From Paludibacterium denitrificans (GTDB lineage Bacteria; Pseudomonadota; Gammaproteobacteria; Burkholderiales; Chromobacteriaceae): a stretch of 64,000 nucleotides of DNA. The notes beneath the pieces are model-generated. The model was not told the DNA's origin. It made no database searches and saw only the letters and a program-made list of their open reading frames with translations. How positions within the stretch are numbered: the stretch's first letter is position 1; every line of letters begins with the position of its first letter. The position numbers and the translations under genes were made by a program. This document shows, piece after piece, positions 35,117 to 45,290 of the stretch. The DNA is taken from NCBI RefSeq assembly GCF_009707705.1, contig NZ_WLYX01000001.1, positions 682,001 to 746,000 on the forward strand, written 5' to 3'.

Positions 35117-36304
35117 ATGGCAGAAGACTCCGACCTCGAACGCACAGAACCCGCGTCAGCCAAACGGCTGCAAACCGCGCGGGAAGAAGGCAACATCCCG
35201 CGTTCGCGCGAGTTGTCGACGTTTGCCGTCACCATGACCGGCGTGGCGCTGTTGATGACGCTGGGCGGCAAGATCGCCACCGCCCTGATGCAGATCATGC
35301 AGCAGATTTTTACCTTCGATCAGACGGTGGTGCATAAAACCGAGCCGGTTCTACTGCGCTTTCGCGAATCCTTCTTCACTATCGCCTGGCAGTTGTTGCC
35401 ACTGTTTGGCGCGCTGTTCATCGTGGCCGCGCTGGTACCGTTATTCGTCGGCGGCTGGAACTTTACCCTGAAAACGGTCGAGCCAAAATTTTCCAAGCTC
35501 AATCCGTTAAGTGGCATCAAGCGGCTGTTTTCGGTCACCTCAGCGACCGAAGCGCTCAAGGCCATCCTGAAAAGCATGCTGATTGGCGGCGTGGCCACCT
35601 GGTTCATCTGGAAGGAACGCGCCGATCTGGTTGGCCTGATTTCCATGCCACTGGAAAGCGGCATCGCCAAGATGGCGGACATGATGATCCACACCTTCTT
35701 TGTGGTCACCGGGGCCATGCTGATGCTGGTGGTGGTGGATGTGCCCTTCCAGCTGTGGAACTACCACAAGCAATTGCGCATGACCAAGGAAGAGGTCAAA
35801 CAGGAATTCAAGGAAGCCGAAGGCTCGCCCGAGGTAAAAGGCCGCATCCGTCAGATGCAGCGTGAAGCCGCCCGCAAGCGCATGATGCAGGAAGTTCCTT
35901 CGGCCAACGTCATCGTCACCAACCCGACACACTATGCGGTGGCGATCAAATACAAGGAAGGCATGGCCGCACCGCAGGTGGTGGCCAAAGGTTCGCTCAA
36001 GCTGGCCGCCCGGATCGTGGATACCGGCAAGGAAAACAAGGTGACGGTGATGCGTGCCCCCAGCTTTGCCCGGGCACTGTATTTTCATGCGGAACTGGGG
36101 CAGGACATCCCGGCCAAACTCTACTCGGCCGCCGCTCAGGTGCTGGCCTATGTTTACCAGTTGAATGTGTACCAGACCAACGGCGGGCTGGCGCCGGTCT
36201 ACCCGGATCAGCTGGAAGTTCCACCCGAACTTGACCCGGAAAGCAAACCCCAGCAAGATGCGGCGCCGGACAAGGCCAGCAAGCAGGATCATGACAGGCG
36301 TTAA
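35117..36304 (+). CDS. flhB: Flagellar type III export protein FlhB
   Basis: A 395-residue inner-membrane component of the flagellar export gate with no lesion. The N-terminal cytoplasmic part begins AEDSDLERTEPASAKRLQTA, four membrane helices follow, and the self-cleaving substrate-specificity switch NPTH is in VIVTNPTHYAVAIKYKEG. The C-terminal tail after YQTNGG is Pro/Lys/Asp-rich. flhA starts at the next base after the stop. Confidence 0.96.
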   Translation: MAEDSDLERTEPASAKRLQTAREEGNIPRSRELSTFAVTMTGVALLMTLGGKIATALMQIMQQIFTFDQTVVHKTEPVLLRFRESFFTIAWQLLPLFGALFIVAALVPLFVGGWNFTLKTVEPKFSKLNPLSGIKRLFSVTSATEALKAILKSMLIGGVATWFIWKERADLVGLISMPLESGIAKMADMMIHTFFVVTGAMLMLVVVDVPFQLWNYHKQLRMTKEEVKQEFKEAEGSPEVKGRIRQMQREAARKRMMQEVPSANVIVTNPTHYAVAIKYKEGMAAPQVVAKGSLKLAARIVDTGKENKVTVMRAPSFARALYFHAELGQDIPAKLYSAAAQVLAYVYQLNVYQTNGGLAPVYPDQLEVPPELDPESKPQQDAAPDKASKQDHDRR

Positions 36305-38379
36305 ATGGATTCCCTACTCGATACACTGAAACGCTTCAACTACACCCGCCGGCCGGGCCCATCCTCATCATCCTCATTCTGACGATGATGGTGTTGCCGT
36401 TGCCGCCGGTGCTGCTGGATATTTTCTTTACCTTCAATATTGCGGTATCCGTCATCGTGCTGCTGGTTGGCATCAACGTGCGCCAGCCGCTGGATTTCTC
36501 GTCGTTTCCTTCCGTCTTGCTGATTACCACGCTGCTGCGGCTGTCGCTGAACGTCGCCTCCAGCCGGGTGATTCTGCTGGAAGGCCATACCGGTGCCGAT
36601 GCCGCTTAAGAAGGTCATCGAGTCGTTCTCCCACTTTCTGGTGGGCGGCAATATCGCCATTGGTATTGTGGTGTTCGTCATCCTGACCATCATCAACTTC
36701 GTGGTGATCACCAAGGGCGCCGGACGGATTGCCGAAGTCAGCGCCCGCTTCACACTGGATGCCATGCCCGGCAAACAGATGGCGATTGATGCCGACCTCA
36801 ACTAAGCCTGATCGGCGAAGAAGACGCCCGCCGCCGCCGTGCCACCATTGCCGAAGAAGCCAACTTCTTCGGCTCCATGGATGGTGCCTCGAAGTTCGTG
36901 CGCGGCGATGCCATGGCATCCTGATCATCATCATCAACATTGTCGGCGGGCTGATTGTCGGCATCGTTCAGCATGATCTGGCCGCCGGACAAGCGGCCGA
37001 GACCTATACCCTGCTCACCATCGGTGACGGTCTGGTCGCCCAGATTCCGGCGCTGATCATCTCTACCGCCGCCGGTATCGTGGTATCGCGCGTGGGCACC
37101 GACAAGGACATGTCCGAACAGTTTTTCGGCCAACTGTTCACCAAAGCGCCGGTGCTTTACATCACCGCTGGCGTACTGGGGCTGATCGGCATGATTCCCA
37201 ACATGCCGCACTTTGCCTTCCTGCTGATTGCTTAAGCACGCTGGCCGGGCTGGCGTGGATGATGGAAAAACGCCAACTGGCGGCAGAGCAACAACAGCAA
37301 CAAGCCGAAGCCGCCGCGCCGCCACCGGAACAGCCGATGGCCGAAGTCAGCTGGAACGACGTGCAACATGTCGATCAACTCGGGCTGGAAGTCGGCTATC
37401 GCCTGATACCGCTGGTGGACCGCAGTCAGGATGGCGAACTGCTGCGCCGCATCCGCGGCATCCGCAAAAAGATTGCCCAAGAGCTGGGCTTTCTGGTGCC
37501 GGTACACATCCGCGACAATCTGGAAATCAAACCCAATGCCTACCGCATCTTGCTCAAGGGCGTGGAAGTGGGCGAAGGCGAGGCCTATATCGGCCAGTAT
37601 CTGGCCATCAATCCGGGACGTGTCAGCGGAGAGTTGGTAAGCGCACCTACCACCGACCCGGCATTTGGCCTGCTTAAACGGTGTGGATCGACGCTTAAGC
37701 GCGAGGAAGCCCAGACGCTGGGCTACACCGTGGTCGATGCCAGTACCGTTGTCGCCACGCACATCTCCAACCTGCTGCAAAACCACGCGGCAGAACTGCT
37801 GGGCCGCGAGGAAGTCCGGGCACTGATCGACCATCAGGCCAAGGAATCGCCAAAACTGATCGAGGATCTGGTGCCCAAGATCATCCCGATCAGCACGTTG
37901 CAAAAAGTGCTGCAACAATTGTTGACCGACGGCATCCACATCCGCGACTTCCGGACCATCGTGGAAACGCTGTCCGACCATATTGGCACCACACAGGACA
38001 TCGACGAACTCACCTCGGCCGTGCGTACCGCCCTGTCACGCGTCATCGTGCAGCAGCTGTTCCCCGGCGAAACCGAATTGCCGTTGATGACACTGGAACC
38101 GGCACTGGAAAATGTGCTGCTGCAGGCCGTGCAATCCAAGACCGGCGGCGGACTGGAGCCGGGTTGGCCGAAAATCTGCTGTCCAGCGCCGCACAAGAAG
38201 CAGAGCAAGTGGAAAATCAGGGTTACAATCCGGTGCTGCTCACGCCACCCGGTTTGCGGCCATTATTAGCACGTTTCCTGCGCCGGGCACTCCCGCAATT
38301 GCGCGTGATCTCGCATAATGAGATACCTGATAATAAATCCATTCGTATAATTGCCGTCATCGGAGGCAGCAAGGGCTAA
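36305..38379 (+). CDS. flhA: Flagellar type III export protein FlhA
   Basis: About 690 residues, the nonameric export-gate protein. The N-terminus has [20 protein letters not shown] and the FHIPEP-type segment, [20 protein letters not shown], and the cytoplasmic domain has LIPLVD and [15 protein letters not shown]. This gene is the most damaged: lesions near 36352, at 36602-36610, 36803-36808, 36914 (four bases lost), 37230-37237, 37671-37678, 37689-37696 and 38167. Five or six coincide with positions where Ala-Gly or Pro-Ala would be encoded by GCCGGC. All the conserved blocks are present in order, so the gene itself looks intact. Confidence 0.94.
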
Positions 38380-38385
38380 TAACAG

Positions 38386-39850
38386 ATGGTGGTAAAAAAA
38401 TTCTTCGGCAAAACCACACGAGATGCACTGCGACAAGTTCGGGAAGAACTCGGTGCGGACGCCTTGATCCTGTCCAACCGCCCCACCATGGGCGGGGGGT
38501 GGAAATCATGGCCGTGGCCGATGCCGATGTGGCCAACCCGGCAACCACCTTGTCCACGTCGTCCAGCCGTCATCCGCCACGCAACGCCCCGGCGGCCAAC
38601 CGTCCGGCCCCGGTGACGCCAACCCATAGCGGCAGTGCCGTCAACCGGGCCATTGCCCGCACCTATGCCATGCCGGTCGAGCCGCTGGAAAGCCCGGCCC
38701 CTCCGCGACTGGAAACTGCACCACCGCGCGCCGTGCCACAAAGCGCTCAGGCCTTTGCCAGCATGACGGAACCGGTCAGCGCCCAGCCGCCGGTGCCGCC
38801 GCCAGTTACCCGGCGTGAAGCCCCTCGCGCCCCGGCCCCTGCCGTCCCGGTTGAACCTGTCGCACCGCCCAGCGCACCGCTCGCGACCGAAGAACCGGAA
38901 GTGATGGCTCAGGAACTGAAGCAGATCGGTGACGAGATCAAGTTGCTACGCAGCCTGTTGCAAAGCCAGCTGGCGAGCTTTGCCTGGTCGGATATGGAAG
39001 GCAAAGCACCCAACCGCATCGAGCTGTTCAAACATCTGCTGACCATGGGTTTTAGCGCCAGCCTGATCCGCCAGCTGATCGAAAAAATGCTTAGCTGCAG
39101 TATCAAGGTGACGTGGCCATCAAATGGGCCCGTTCGGCCCTGATGCACAACCTGAAATGTGCCAATGCCGATCAGGAACTGATGGACAAGGGCGGAATCT
39201 ACGCGCTGGTCGGCCCCACCGGCGTGGGCAAAACCACCACGGTTGCCAAACTGGCCGCTCGCGCCACCATGCGTTTTGGCGCCCAGCATGTGGCATTGGT
39301 CACCACCGACAGTTACCGGATTGGCGCACAGGACCAACTGCGCATTTACGGCAAAATTCTGGGCGTTCCGGTTTTTTCCGTACAAAACGAAGGCGACCTG
39401 CAACTGACGTTGGCCGATCTGGCCAGCCGTCACTTGGTGTTCATCGATACCGTGGGCATGGGGCAGCGTGATGCCCGCGTTGCCACGCAAACCGAGCTGT
39501 TCCGCGCTGCGGGCCGCCCGGTGGAGCGCCTGCTGCTGCTGGCCGCCAACGCCGACGGCCACACGCTGGAAGACGTCGTACGCCACTATCGCGGCGGCGG
39601 GCTGGCAGGCTGCATCCTGTCCAAGATCGATGAAGCCGTCGCCATGGGGCCGAGCCTCGATGTCATCATCCGCAACCGGCTACCGCTGTTCTACATGACC
39701 AATGGTCAGCGTGTACCGGAAGATCTGCACCTATCCAATGCGCCATTCTTGGTCGACCGTGCCCTGCGCGCACCGCAACCCGGTTCGCCGTTTGCCTTGC
39801 AGGCCGACGAAGTTCCGATCATGAATGCCGCACAAGCTGGCTGGCTGTAA
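38386..39850 (+). CDS. flhF: Flagellar biosynthesis GTPase FlhF
   Basis: About 487 residues, SRP-type GTPase that sets flagellum position and number. The N-terminal B domain starts VVKKFFGKTTRDALRQVREE, a Pro/Ala-rich linker follows (residues about 50-160), then an N region and a G domain with P-loop GPTGVGKTTTVAKLAAR, DSYRIGAQDQL, DTVGMGQRD and SKIDEA. Lesions are near 38500 (an extra G in a G-run) and 39088-39094 (GCTTAGC before LQYQGDVAIKWAR). fleN follows after 2 bases. Confidence 0.94.
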
Positions 39851-39852
39851 CC

Positions 39853-40722
39853 ATGCTGGATCAAGCTGCCAGTCTGCGCCGCCTCAATGCCCACTCAGGC
39901 CGGGCGCCGAGTTTTGCCTTTATCGGCGCCGAAGGGTCGGGTGCCAGCACACTGGCGACCGAACTGAGTCTTGGCCTCGCTTATGCCGGGCAGCGGCCGC
40001 TACTGGTCGATTGCAGCTTTGGCCAAATCCAGGCCCGTCGCTTGGGCGTGCCAACCACGGCAACACTGGAAAGCCGGTGGTCAGCGTCAACGGGCTGGAT
40101 GAAATGATGGTGACCTCACGACAGGGCATCCAGTTGATCAACCTGTATGCCCGCCCGGACGAGCGCGCGCTGTTTTCCGCCCAGCTGTGGCTCAGGCTGG
40201 GCAGTGAATTTGCTGCACTGGAACGGGACAGCACGGTTCTGCTGATTGATGTCCCCTCGCCTTCGATCGACCCGGTCCCGGCCAGCGTGGCAGACAACCT
40301 GATACTGGTGCTGTCGCTTACGGCCGAATCCCTGACCAGCGCCTATGCCAACATCAAGCGGCTGGCCAGCGGCTTTGGCTAAGCAACGCTTCAATGTGCT
40401 GGTCAATCGGGCCCATCATCTGGAAGAAGCGCGAGAATTGTTTACCCGCCTGTCCGCAGTCGCCAGTGAATTTCTCACGGTGTCATTGCGCTGGGTGGGG
40501 TTTGTACCGGACGACCCGGCCGTGCGGCGTAGCCATACCCTGCACCGTCCGCTGATGGAAGCGTTCCCGCAGAGCGAAGCCGCCATGGCGTTTTCGCAAC
40601 TGGCGGCGGTATTGCCGCAATGGGATTCACCGGAAACCGAGCGCCGCGACACCGGCTTCATGGATCTGCTGATTGCCGCCTCGCGCGACTGGGCCGGGGC
40701 AGATGGAGTCAATGCACGATGA
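39853..40722 (+). CDS. fleN: FleN/FlhG-like MinD-family protein with degenerate P-loop
   Basis: About 289 residues. Position between flhF and fliA identifies it as the FleN/FlhG flagellar-number regulator. The MinD-type fold is visible (PLLVDCSFGQIQARRLG, then VLLIDVPSPS), but the deviant Walker A, normally KGGxGKT, reads GAEGSGASTLATEL: both the signature lysine and the P-loop lysine are absent. No lesion context is near this spot. Frame lesions are near 40075 (Leu-Glu-Lys-Pro-Val) and 40380 (one extra T, Gly-Phe-Gly-Lys-Gln). It may bind a partner without hydrolysing ATP. It overlaps fliA by four bases. Confidence 0.85.
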
Positions 40723-41464
40723 CGTTAGTCTCTCCTCGCCGCAAGGGCTACACCAGCATGGCAACCGCCCATGGCGACATCGACGTAACCGTCTATGCCC
40801 CGCTGGTGAAAAAACTGGCCTGCATGCTGATGGCCCGGTTACCGGCATCGGTCGAACTGAATGACCTGATTCAGGTGGGCGTGATCGGCCTGATTGATGC
40901 CGCCCGCCAGTTTGATCCCAGCCGGGGCGTGCAGTTTGAAACCTTTGCCAGTCAGCGCGTGCGCGGCGCCATGCTGGACGAGTTGCGACGGGAAGACTGG
41001 CTGCCACGTCAGGCCCGACGCCAGTCGCGCCAGATCGAAAATGCCATCGCCACGCTGGAACAACAGCTAGGCCGCCACGTGAAGCGGAAATTGCCGAAGC
41101 ACTGGCCATGTCGCTGGAAGATTATCAAAGCGCCCTGAGCGATTGTCGCGGCTTGTCGCTGGTGCATTTTGACGATTTTTCCGATCAGGATGGTGAATCA
41201 CTGGCCGATGCCATCACCAACATCGCCGATGACAAGGCCGAAGACCCGCTGTCCACGCTTACCGATGGTGATTTCCGTCAGGCGCTGGTGGATGCCATCA
41301 AGACCCTGCCGGAACGGGACCAGCTGGTCATGTCGTTATATTACGAACAGGAACTCAACCTGAAGGAAATTGGCGCGGTGCTGGAAGTGTCCGAATCACG
41401 CGTGTGCCAGCTGCACAGCCGGGCCATCACCCGCCTGCGTACCAAACTCAGAGAATGGCTGTAA
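40719..41464 (+). CDS. fliA: Flagellar sigma factor FliA (sigma-28)
   Basis: About 248 residues; directs transcription of late flagellar genes. Region 2 has VELNDLIQVGVIGLIDAARQ and FETFASQRVRGAMLDELR, and region 4 has LTLPERDQLVMSLYYEQE-type sequence, read as TLPERDQLVMSLYYEQELNL, with ESRVCQLHSRAITRLR as the recognition helix. Start ATG 40719 overlaps the fleN stop. One lesion near 41083 (a C lost from a C-run, Gly-Arg-Pro-Pro-Arg-Glu). Confidence 0.95.
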
Positions 41465-41509
41465 GCGCCGCCGCTTCGGCCAACCTTGTGCCGCCAACGG
41501 AAGAATTCA

Positions 41510-42262
41510 GTGGATAAAATCAGCATTATCGCCGTCATCATGGGGCTGACGGCCATCATCGCCGGGCAAGCGATCGAAGGTGGCAACATCGCCTCGCTGT
41601 TGCAACTGACGGCGTTCATGATTGTGATCGGCGGCACCGTCAGCGCCGTCATGCTGCAAAGTACGCCCAAGCAGTTCATGGCCGGGCTGCGCATGCTGAA
41701 GTGGGTGTTCCAGCCGCCGCTGTTCGACCATGAAAAGATGATCCGCGACATCATCAACTGGAGCCACGCCGCGCGCAAAGGCGGGCTGTTGTCGCTGGAA
41801 GGCTATGTCAGCCTGCAAAAAGATCCCTACACGCAAAAAGCGCTGCAAATGCTGGTGGATGGCGCGGAACCAGACACGCTACGCGCGGTGCTGGAAGTCG
41901 AAATCGACATGTTTGAACATGCGCGCAAGCAAGCGGCCCGCATCTGGGAATCGGGCTTAGGCGGCTATGCCCCGACGCTGGGGATTCTCGGTGCGGTACT
42001 CGGGCTGATCCACGTCATGGAAAACCTGTCCAACCCTTCCAAACTCGGCTCTGGCATTGCCGTGGCCTTCGTCGCCACCGTGTATGGTGTCGGTTCGGCC
42101 AACCTGTTTTTCCTGCCGGTAGCCAACAAACTCAAGCACCTGATTGCCTCGGAAGTGGCGCTGAAGGAACTGGTACTGGAAGGCATGGTGGCGATCGCCA
42201 ATGGCGAAAACCCACGCATCATCGAAAACCGCCTGCGCAGCTTCCTTGCCATGCACGACTAA
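41510..42262 (+). CDS. motC: Flagellar motor stator protein, MotA/MotC family
   Basis: A 250-residue proton-conducting stator subunit with no lesion. It starts at GTG 41510 after AACGGAAG. The four-helix MotA plan is visible: DKISIIAVIMGLTAIIAGQA, LTAFMIVIGGTVSAVML, and GLGGYAPTLGILGAVLGLIH with the TLGILGAVLGL signature, then AVAFVATVYGVGSANLFFLP. It is of the MotC type that usually precedes motD. Here the next gene is convergent and a terminator follows at once, so the MotB/MotD partner must lie elsewhere. A copy of the repeated word (41475) sits between fliA and this start. Confidence 0.9.
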   Translation: MDKISIIAVIMGLTAIIAGQAIEGGNIASLLQLTAFMIVIGGTVSAVMLQSTPKQFMAGLRMLKWVFQPPLFDHEKMIRDIINWSHAARKGGLLSLEGYVSLQKDPYTQKALQMLVDGAEPDTLRAVLEVEIDMFEHARKQAARIWESGLGGYAPTLGILGAVLGLIHVMENLSNPSKLGSGIAVAFVATVYGVGSANLFFLPVANKLKHLIASEVALKELVLEGMVAIANGENPRIIENRLRSFLAMHD

Positions 42263-42276
42263 GCGTAACCACTGCA

Positions 42277-42314
42277 AGGTTGGCCGAAAAACCGGTGGAT
42301 GTTCGGCCAACCTT
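42277..42314. terminator. Hairpin of an inverted pair of the repeated word between convergent genes
   Basis: AAGGTTGGCCGAA at 42277-42288 and TTCGGCCAACCTT at 42302-42314 form a 13-bp stem with a 13-base loop between motC and the exonuclease gene. Confidence 0.75.
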
Positions 42315-42333
42315 TAACGAATTATTGCCGGTT

Positions 42334-43754
42334 TTAGCCCAACGCCTCCGGCTCCAGCACGCGCAACGCCGTACCCGGCAACGGTTTGCGCAAGTACGCC
42401 TCCAACAGCTTGTACGTATCCAGATCAAAAAGCGGCACGCCATTCAGTGCGCCACTCCCTCCCGCACGCGAGCCCAGATAACACCAGCGGTCAAAGACAT
42501 ACTCGACACTGACGCCGGTCACCTCATCGGTTTCCACCACCGCCACCGGCGCCGGATAAGGCCAGTTCTTCACCCGCAACTGCGCCAAGGCCAACATCAG
42601 CCGCTGGTTATGCTGCTCTGCCGTTTCCTTGCCAATACAGGCGCCACGACAGCGTCCCAGTGCATGGGCACAGCATGGCATCCCCTTGCGGCTGGTCACC
42701 TTCTCCACCCCCAGCATCGATTGGCACAAGCCATGAGCGGTCGCAATCTCCAGCAACACCTTGCGCGCCTCACGCGGCGTGCGGAACAACCCATACAAGT
42801 CAGCCGTACGGTTGAAATCCAGTTGTTCTGCCAGCACGATTCGCGGCCGGACGTAACCATCGTCACACGCTTCCAGCTGCAACGAGCAGGCATCATGCGA
42901 CAAGCGCCCGCGCGGGTTGTGCGCCGGTTGCAGCGACTTGATCAACTGCGATTCCAGCAGCGTGGCGCCAAACTCGCCCAGCGTTTCATGCCACGCCACC
43001 CGGCGAATCTGCGAGGTCAGCAGCCCCCCCTTGCGCGCAGACTGGTCGCCGGCAAAATGCGACAACACCCCCGCCCGCAGATTACTGCCTTTGCCAACGT
43101 AGAGCGGCGCATCATCGTCGCCGTATAACATGTACACGCCGGGCACATCCGGCAACTGGTCCACCACATCGGGGGCCAACCCCGGCGGTAGCGCCGGTTT
43201 ACCCGCCAGCGCCGTTGCGGCCGCCAGAACGGTATCCGCTCCCAATTCCGCTTGGGCACTGAGAATGAAGCGGTACACCGCCTCGGCATCGGCCAGCGCA
43301 CGGTGGCGGGCATCCAGCTGAATCTGGTGACGGGCGATGATGCTATCCAGATTGTGCTTGAAGTGCTGTGGATACAGCCTAAGCGCGACAGTTTCACACT
43401 GCACAGCACCTCGCTCTGGAAGCGAATACCCAAGCGCTTGAACTCGTTTTTCAGGAAGCCATAGTCAAACCGGACATTGTGAGCAATCAGCAAACGGCCT
43501 TGCAGCTTGGCGAACAGGGTTTCGGCCAACCCGGCAAACGGTATCGCTTCGGCCACCATGGCATTGGAAATGCCCGTCATGTTCTCGATAAACGGCGGAA
43601 TGGGCTGCCCCGGATTCACCAGACTTTCAAAGCGTTCGACCCTGTCACCATCAATCAGGATCACCCCCACCTCGGTGATGCGATCCTGCGTAATGTGCCC
43701 CCCGGTTGTTTCCAGATCGACAATGGCACAAGGCCGGTCAAACAACGTTTCCAC
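42334..43754 (-). CDS. DEDDh 3'-5' exonuclease fused to a UvrC/Cho-like GIY-YIG nuclease
   Basis: About 473 residues. The first 180 are a DnaQ-like exonuclease: CAIVDLETTGGH (Asp, Glu), LLIAHNVRFDYGFL, and HRALADAEAVYRF with the catalytic His/Asp. The second part is a GIY-YIG domain: DVPGVYMLYGDDDAPLYVGKG, then LRAGVLSHF and GATLLESQLIKSLQPAHNPR as in UvrC and Cho, with CCAHALGRCRGACIGKE further on. The combination suggests a DNA-repair nuclease. The start is GTG 43754. One lesion at 43377 (GCTTAGGC for GCCGGC on the minus strand, Ser-Arg-Arg-Leu-Tyr). The related two-domain proteins are known but usually annotated only as polymerase III epsilon. Confidence 0.88.
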
Positions 43755-43993
43755 TTTTTATGTGCTTTCATGGCCCGCAGCGGGCAGAAAAGACGATAGA
43801 CGACCGGCGGCCATCCACAACGATGATTGTTCTTGACGTGCAGGCTCAGTAGACAGGCGTCAGGCAGCGTATGGCCGGGTGTCGCAGCACCTGCTACTCG
43901 TTGCACCCGCCGTCCCTAAGGCCACTGGTGTAGGCCACGCACGACAGAAGTCAGACTTAGTGTAACGTTTGCCATCAAAAAAACCCATAGGGT
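43755..43993. other. Intergenic stretch upstream of the tRNA cluster
   Basis: About 240 bases between the exonuclease start and the tRNA promoter. No gene is supported; open frames here continue into the tRNAs on the other strand and are artefacts. Confidence 0.6.
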
Positions 43994-44022
43994 ATTGACA
44001 CCACATGGGCACATGAATAGAA
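43994..44022 (+). promoter_or_regulatory. Sigma-70 promoter of the tRNA cluster
   Basis: TTGACA (43994-43999), a 17-base spacer and TAGAAT (44017-44022), ending 38 bases before the first tRNA. This is close to the consensus and fits strong stable-RNA transcription. Confidence 0.85.
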
Positions 44023-44060
44023 TTCGCCTCTCTCGCAAGACGCAAGTCCTGCAAGACAGT

Positions 44061-44137
44061 GCACCCGTAGCTCAGTTGGATAGAGTATCTGGCTACGAAC
44101 CAGAGGGTCGGGCGTTCGAATCGCTCCGGGTGCACCA
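44061..44137 (+). tRNA. tRNA-Arg (anticodon ACG), copy 1
   Basis: A 77-nt cloverleaf with encoded CCA. The acceptor stem GCACCCG pairs with CGGGTGC, the anticodon loop CTACGAA gives ACG, and the T-arm is GGGCG-TTCGAAT-CGCTC. It reads CGN arginine codons after deamination of A34. Confidence 0.96.
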
Positions 44138-44140
44138 GCA

Positions 44141-44216
44141 GTCCCCATCGTCTAGAGGCCTAGGACATCGCCCTTTCACGGCGGTAACCGGGGTTCGAAT
44201 CCCCGTGGGGACGCCA
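44141..44216 (+). tRNA. tRNA-Glu (anticodon TTC), copy 1
   Basis: A 76-nt cloverleaf with encoded CCA (GCCA end). The acceptor stem GTCCCCA pairs with TGGGGAC, the anticodon loop is CTTTCAC and the T-loop TTCGAAT. It lies 3 bases after tRNA-Arg. Confidence 0.96.
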
Positions 44217-44221
44217 AGTTT

Positions 44222-44298
44222 GCATCCGTAGCTCAGTTGGATAGAGTATCTGGCTACGAACCAGAGGGTCGGGCGTTCGAATCGCTCCGGATGCACCA
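44222..44298 (+). tRNA. tRNA-Arg (anticodon ACG), copy 2
   Basis: Differs from copy 1 only in the acceptor stem, GCATCCG with CGGATGC: a C-G pair has become T-A on both sides, a compensatory change that keeps the stem. Confidence 0.96.
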
Positions 44299-44301
44299 GT
44301 T

Positions 44302-44377
44302 GTCCCCATCGTCTAGAGGCCTAGGACATCGCCCTTTCACGGCGGTAACCGGGGTTCGAATCCCCGTGGGGACGCCA
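44302..44377 (+). tRNA. tRNA-Glu (anticodon TTC), copy 2
   Basis: Identical to copy 1 over its 76 nt, 3 bases after tRNA-Arg copy 2. The Arg-Glu pair is thus duplicated in tandem (156-nt units 5 bases apart). Confidence 0.96.
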
Positions 44378-44386
44378 GGATTCGAC

Positions 44387-44417
44387 AAAAAAAGCTCGGC
44401 TTAGCCGGGCTTTTTTG
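44387..44417 (+). terminator. Terminator of the tRNA cluster
   Basis: AAAAAAAGCTCGGC-TTA-GCCGGGCTTTTTTG: a stem with one G-T wobble and T-run, 10 bases after the last tRNA. Confidence 0.9.
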
Positions 44418-44537
44418 TTTTCCGCCTTGCCTACCATCCGCACCACAAATTCTCTAAGCAGATTAAGTCTCAAAGCCGCCACCTTACCCGTTGAACGAAC
44501 AGGCAAAGCGGCGCTATGGCAGAGCCACCCTGATCAA

Positions 44538-45159
44538 TCAGAAGTGATAGCTCACGCCCGTCATCAGCTTAGAGGTCAACTTCATCAAACCGGTCACCGG
44601 TGCCGAGCAAGGCTGCCGCGCCCTGCTCATGCGCCATATCAGCATGTTTCAGTTCATCGTCCCGCATCTGTGACACAATGGCCCGGCTGCGGACATCCTG
44701 CGCGGGCAACTGCTGCAAGTGGCTATCCAGATGCGCGCCGACCTGATGTTCCGTTTCCTCCAGAAACCCCAGATTCCATTTATCCCCGAGCAACCCGGCC
44801 GTGACGCCAATAGCCAGCGAGCCGCCATACCACAGCGGGTTGAACAGGCTTGGTCGTCCACCCAGCTCGCGGATGCGGCGCTCGGTCCATGCCAGATGCT
44901 CCACCTCTTCAAACGCCGCCTGACGCAGTGCCTCACGCGCCGCCGGATTGCGCGCCGTCAACGCCTGCCCTTGATACAACGCTTGGGCACAGACCTCACC
45001 ACAGTGATTGACGCGCATCAGCCCTTGCGCATGACGCTTTTCCTGCTCGGACAACTCGGCTTCGGTCAACCCTTGATCAGGATGGGCACGGCTACTGGCC
45101 GCCGAGGCAAATAACGTACGCAGCCCTTTATCAAACTCCACGATCAGGCTATCTAGCAT
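44538..45159 (-). CDS. coq7: Ubiquinone hydroxylase Coq7 (di-iron, 2-polyprenyl-3-methyl-6-methoxybenzoquinol hydroxylase)
   Basis: About 207 residues. Di-iron ligands are in [41 protein letters not shown] and [10 protein letters not shown]. It hydroxylates the quinone ring in ubiquinone synthesis. Start ATG 45159 ([14 protein letters not shown]) matches family N-termini; an in-frame ATG at 45192 is less likely. The C-terminus is broken near 44569 (a missing base before [11 protein letters not shown]); the restored stop is TGA 44538-44540. Confidence 0.92.
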
Positions 45160-45290
45160 GTCGACGTTCTCAAAACCAATGAAATTGGGCAAAGATTATA
45201 CCTGCCCACCGCACAGGCGGCACCTGCTGCTATAATCAGCCGCGAATGACAAACCGTATTCAACGACCCTTCTGAAAAGGATTCTGCCTG

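Noticed and set aside
43860..44506. Short frames reading MHPERFERPTLW and similar on the minus strand
   Set aside because: They are reverse readings of the tRNA-Arg and tRNA-Glu genes, a well-known mis-annotation.
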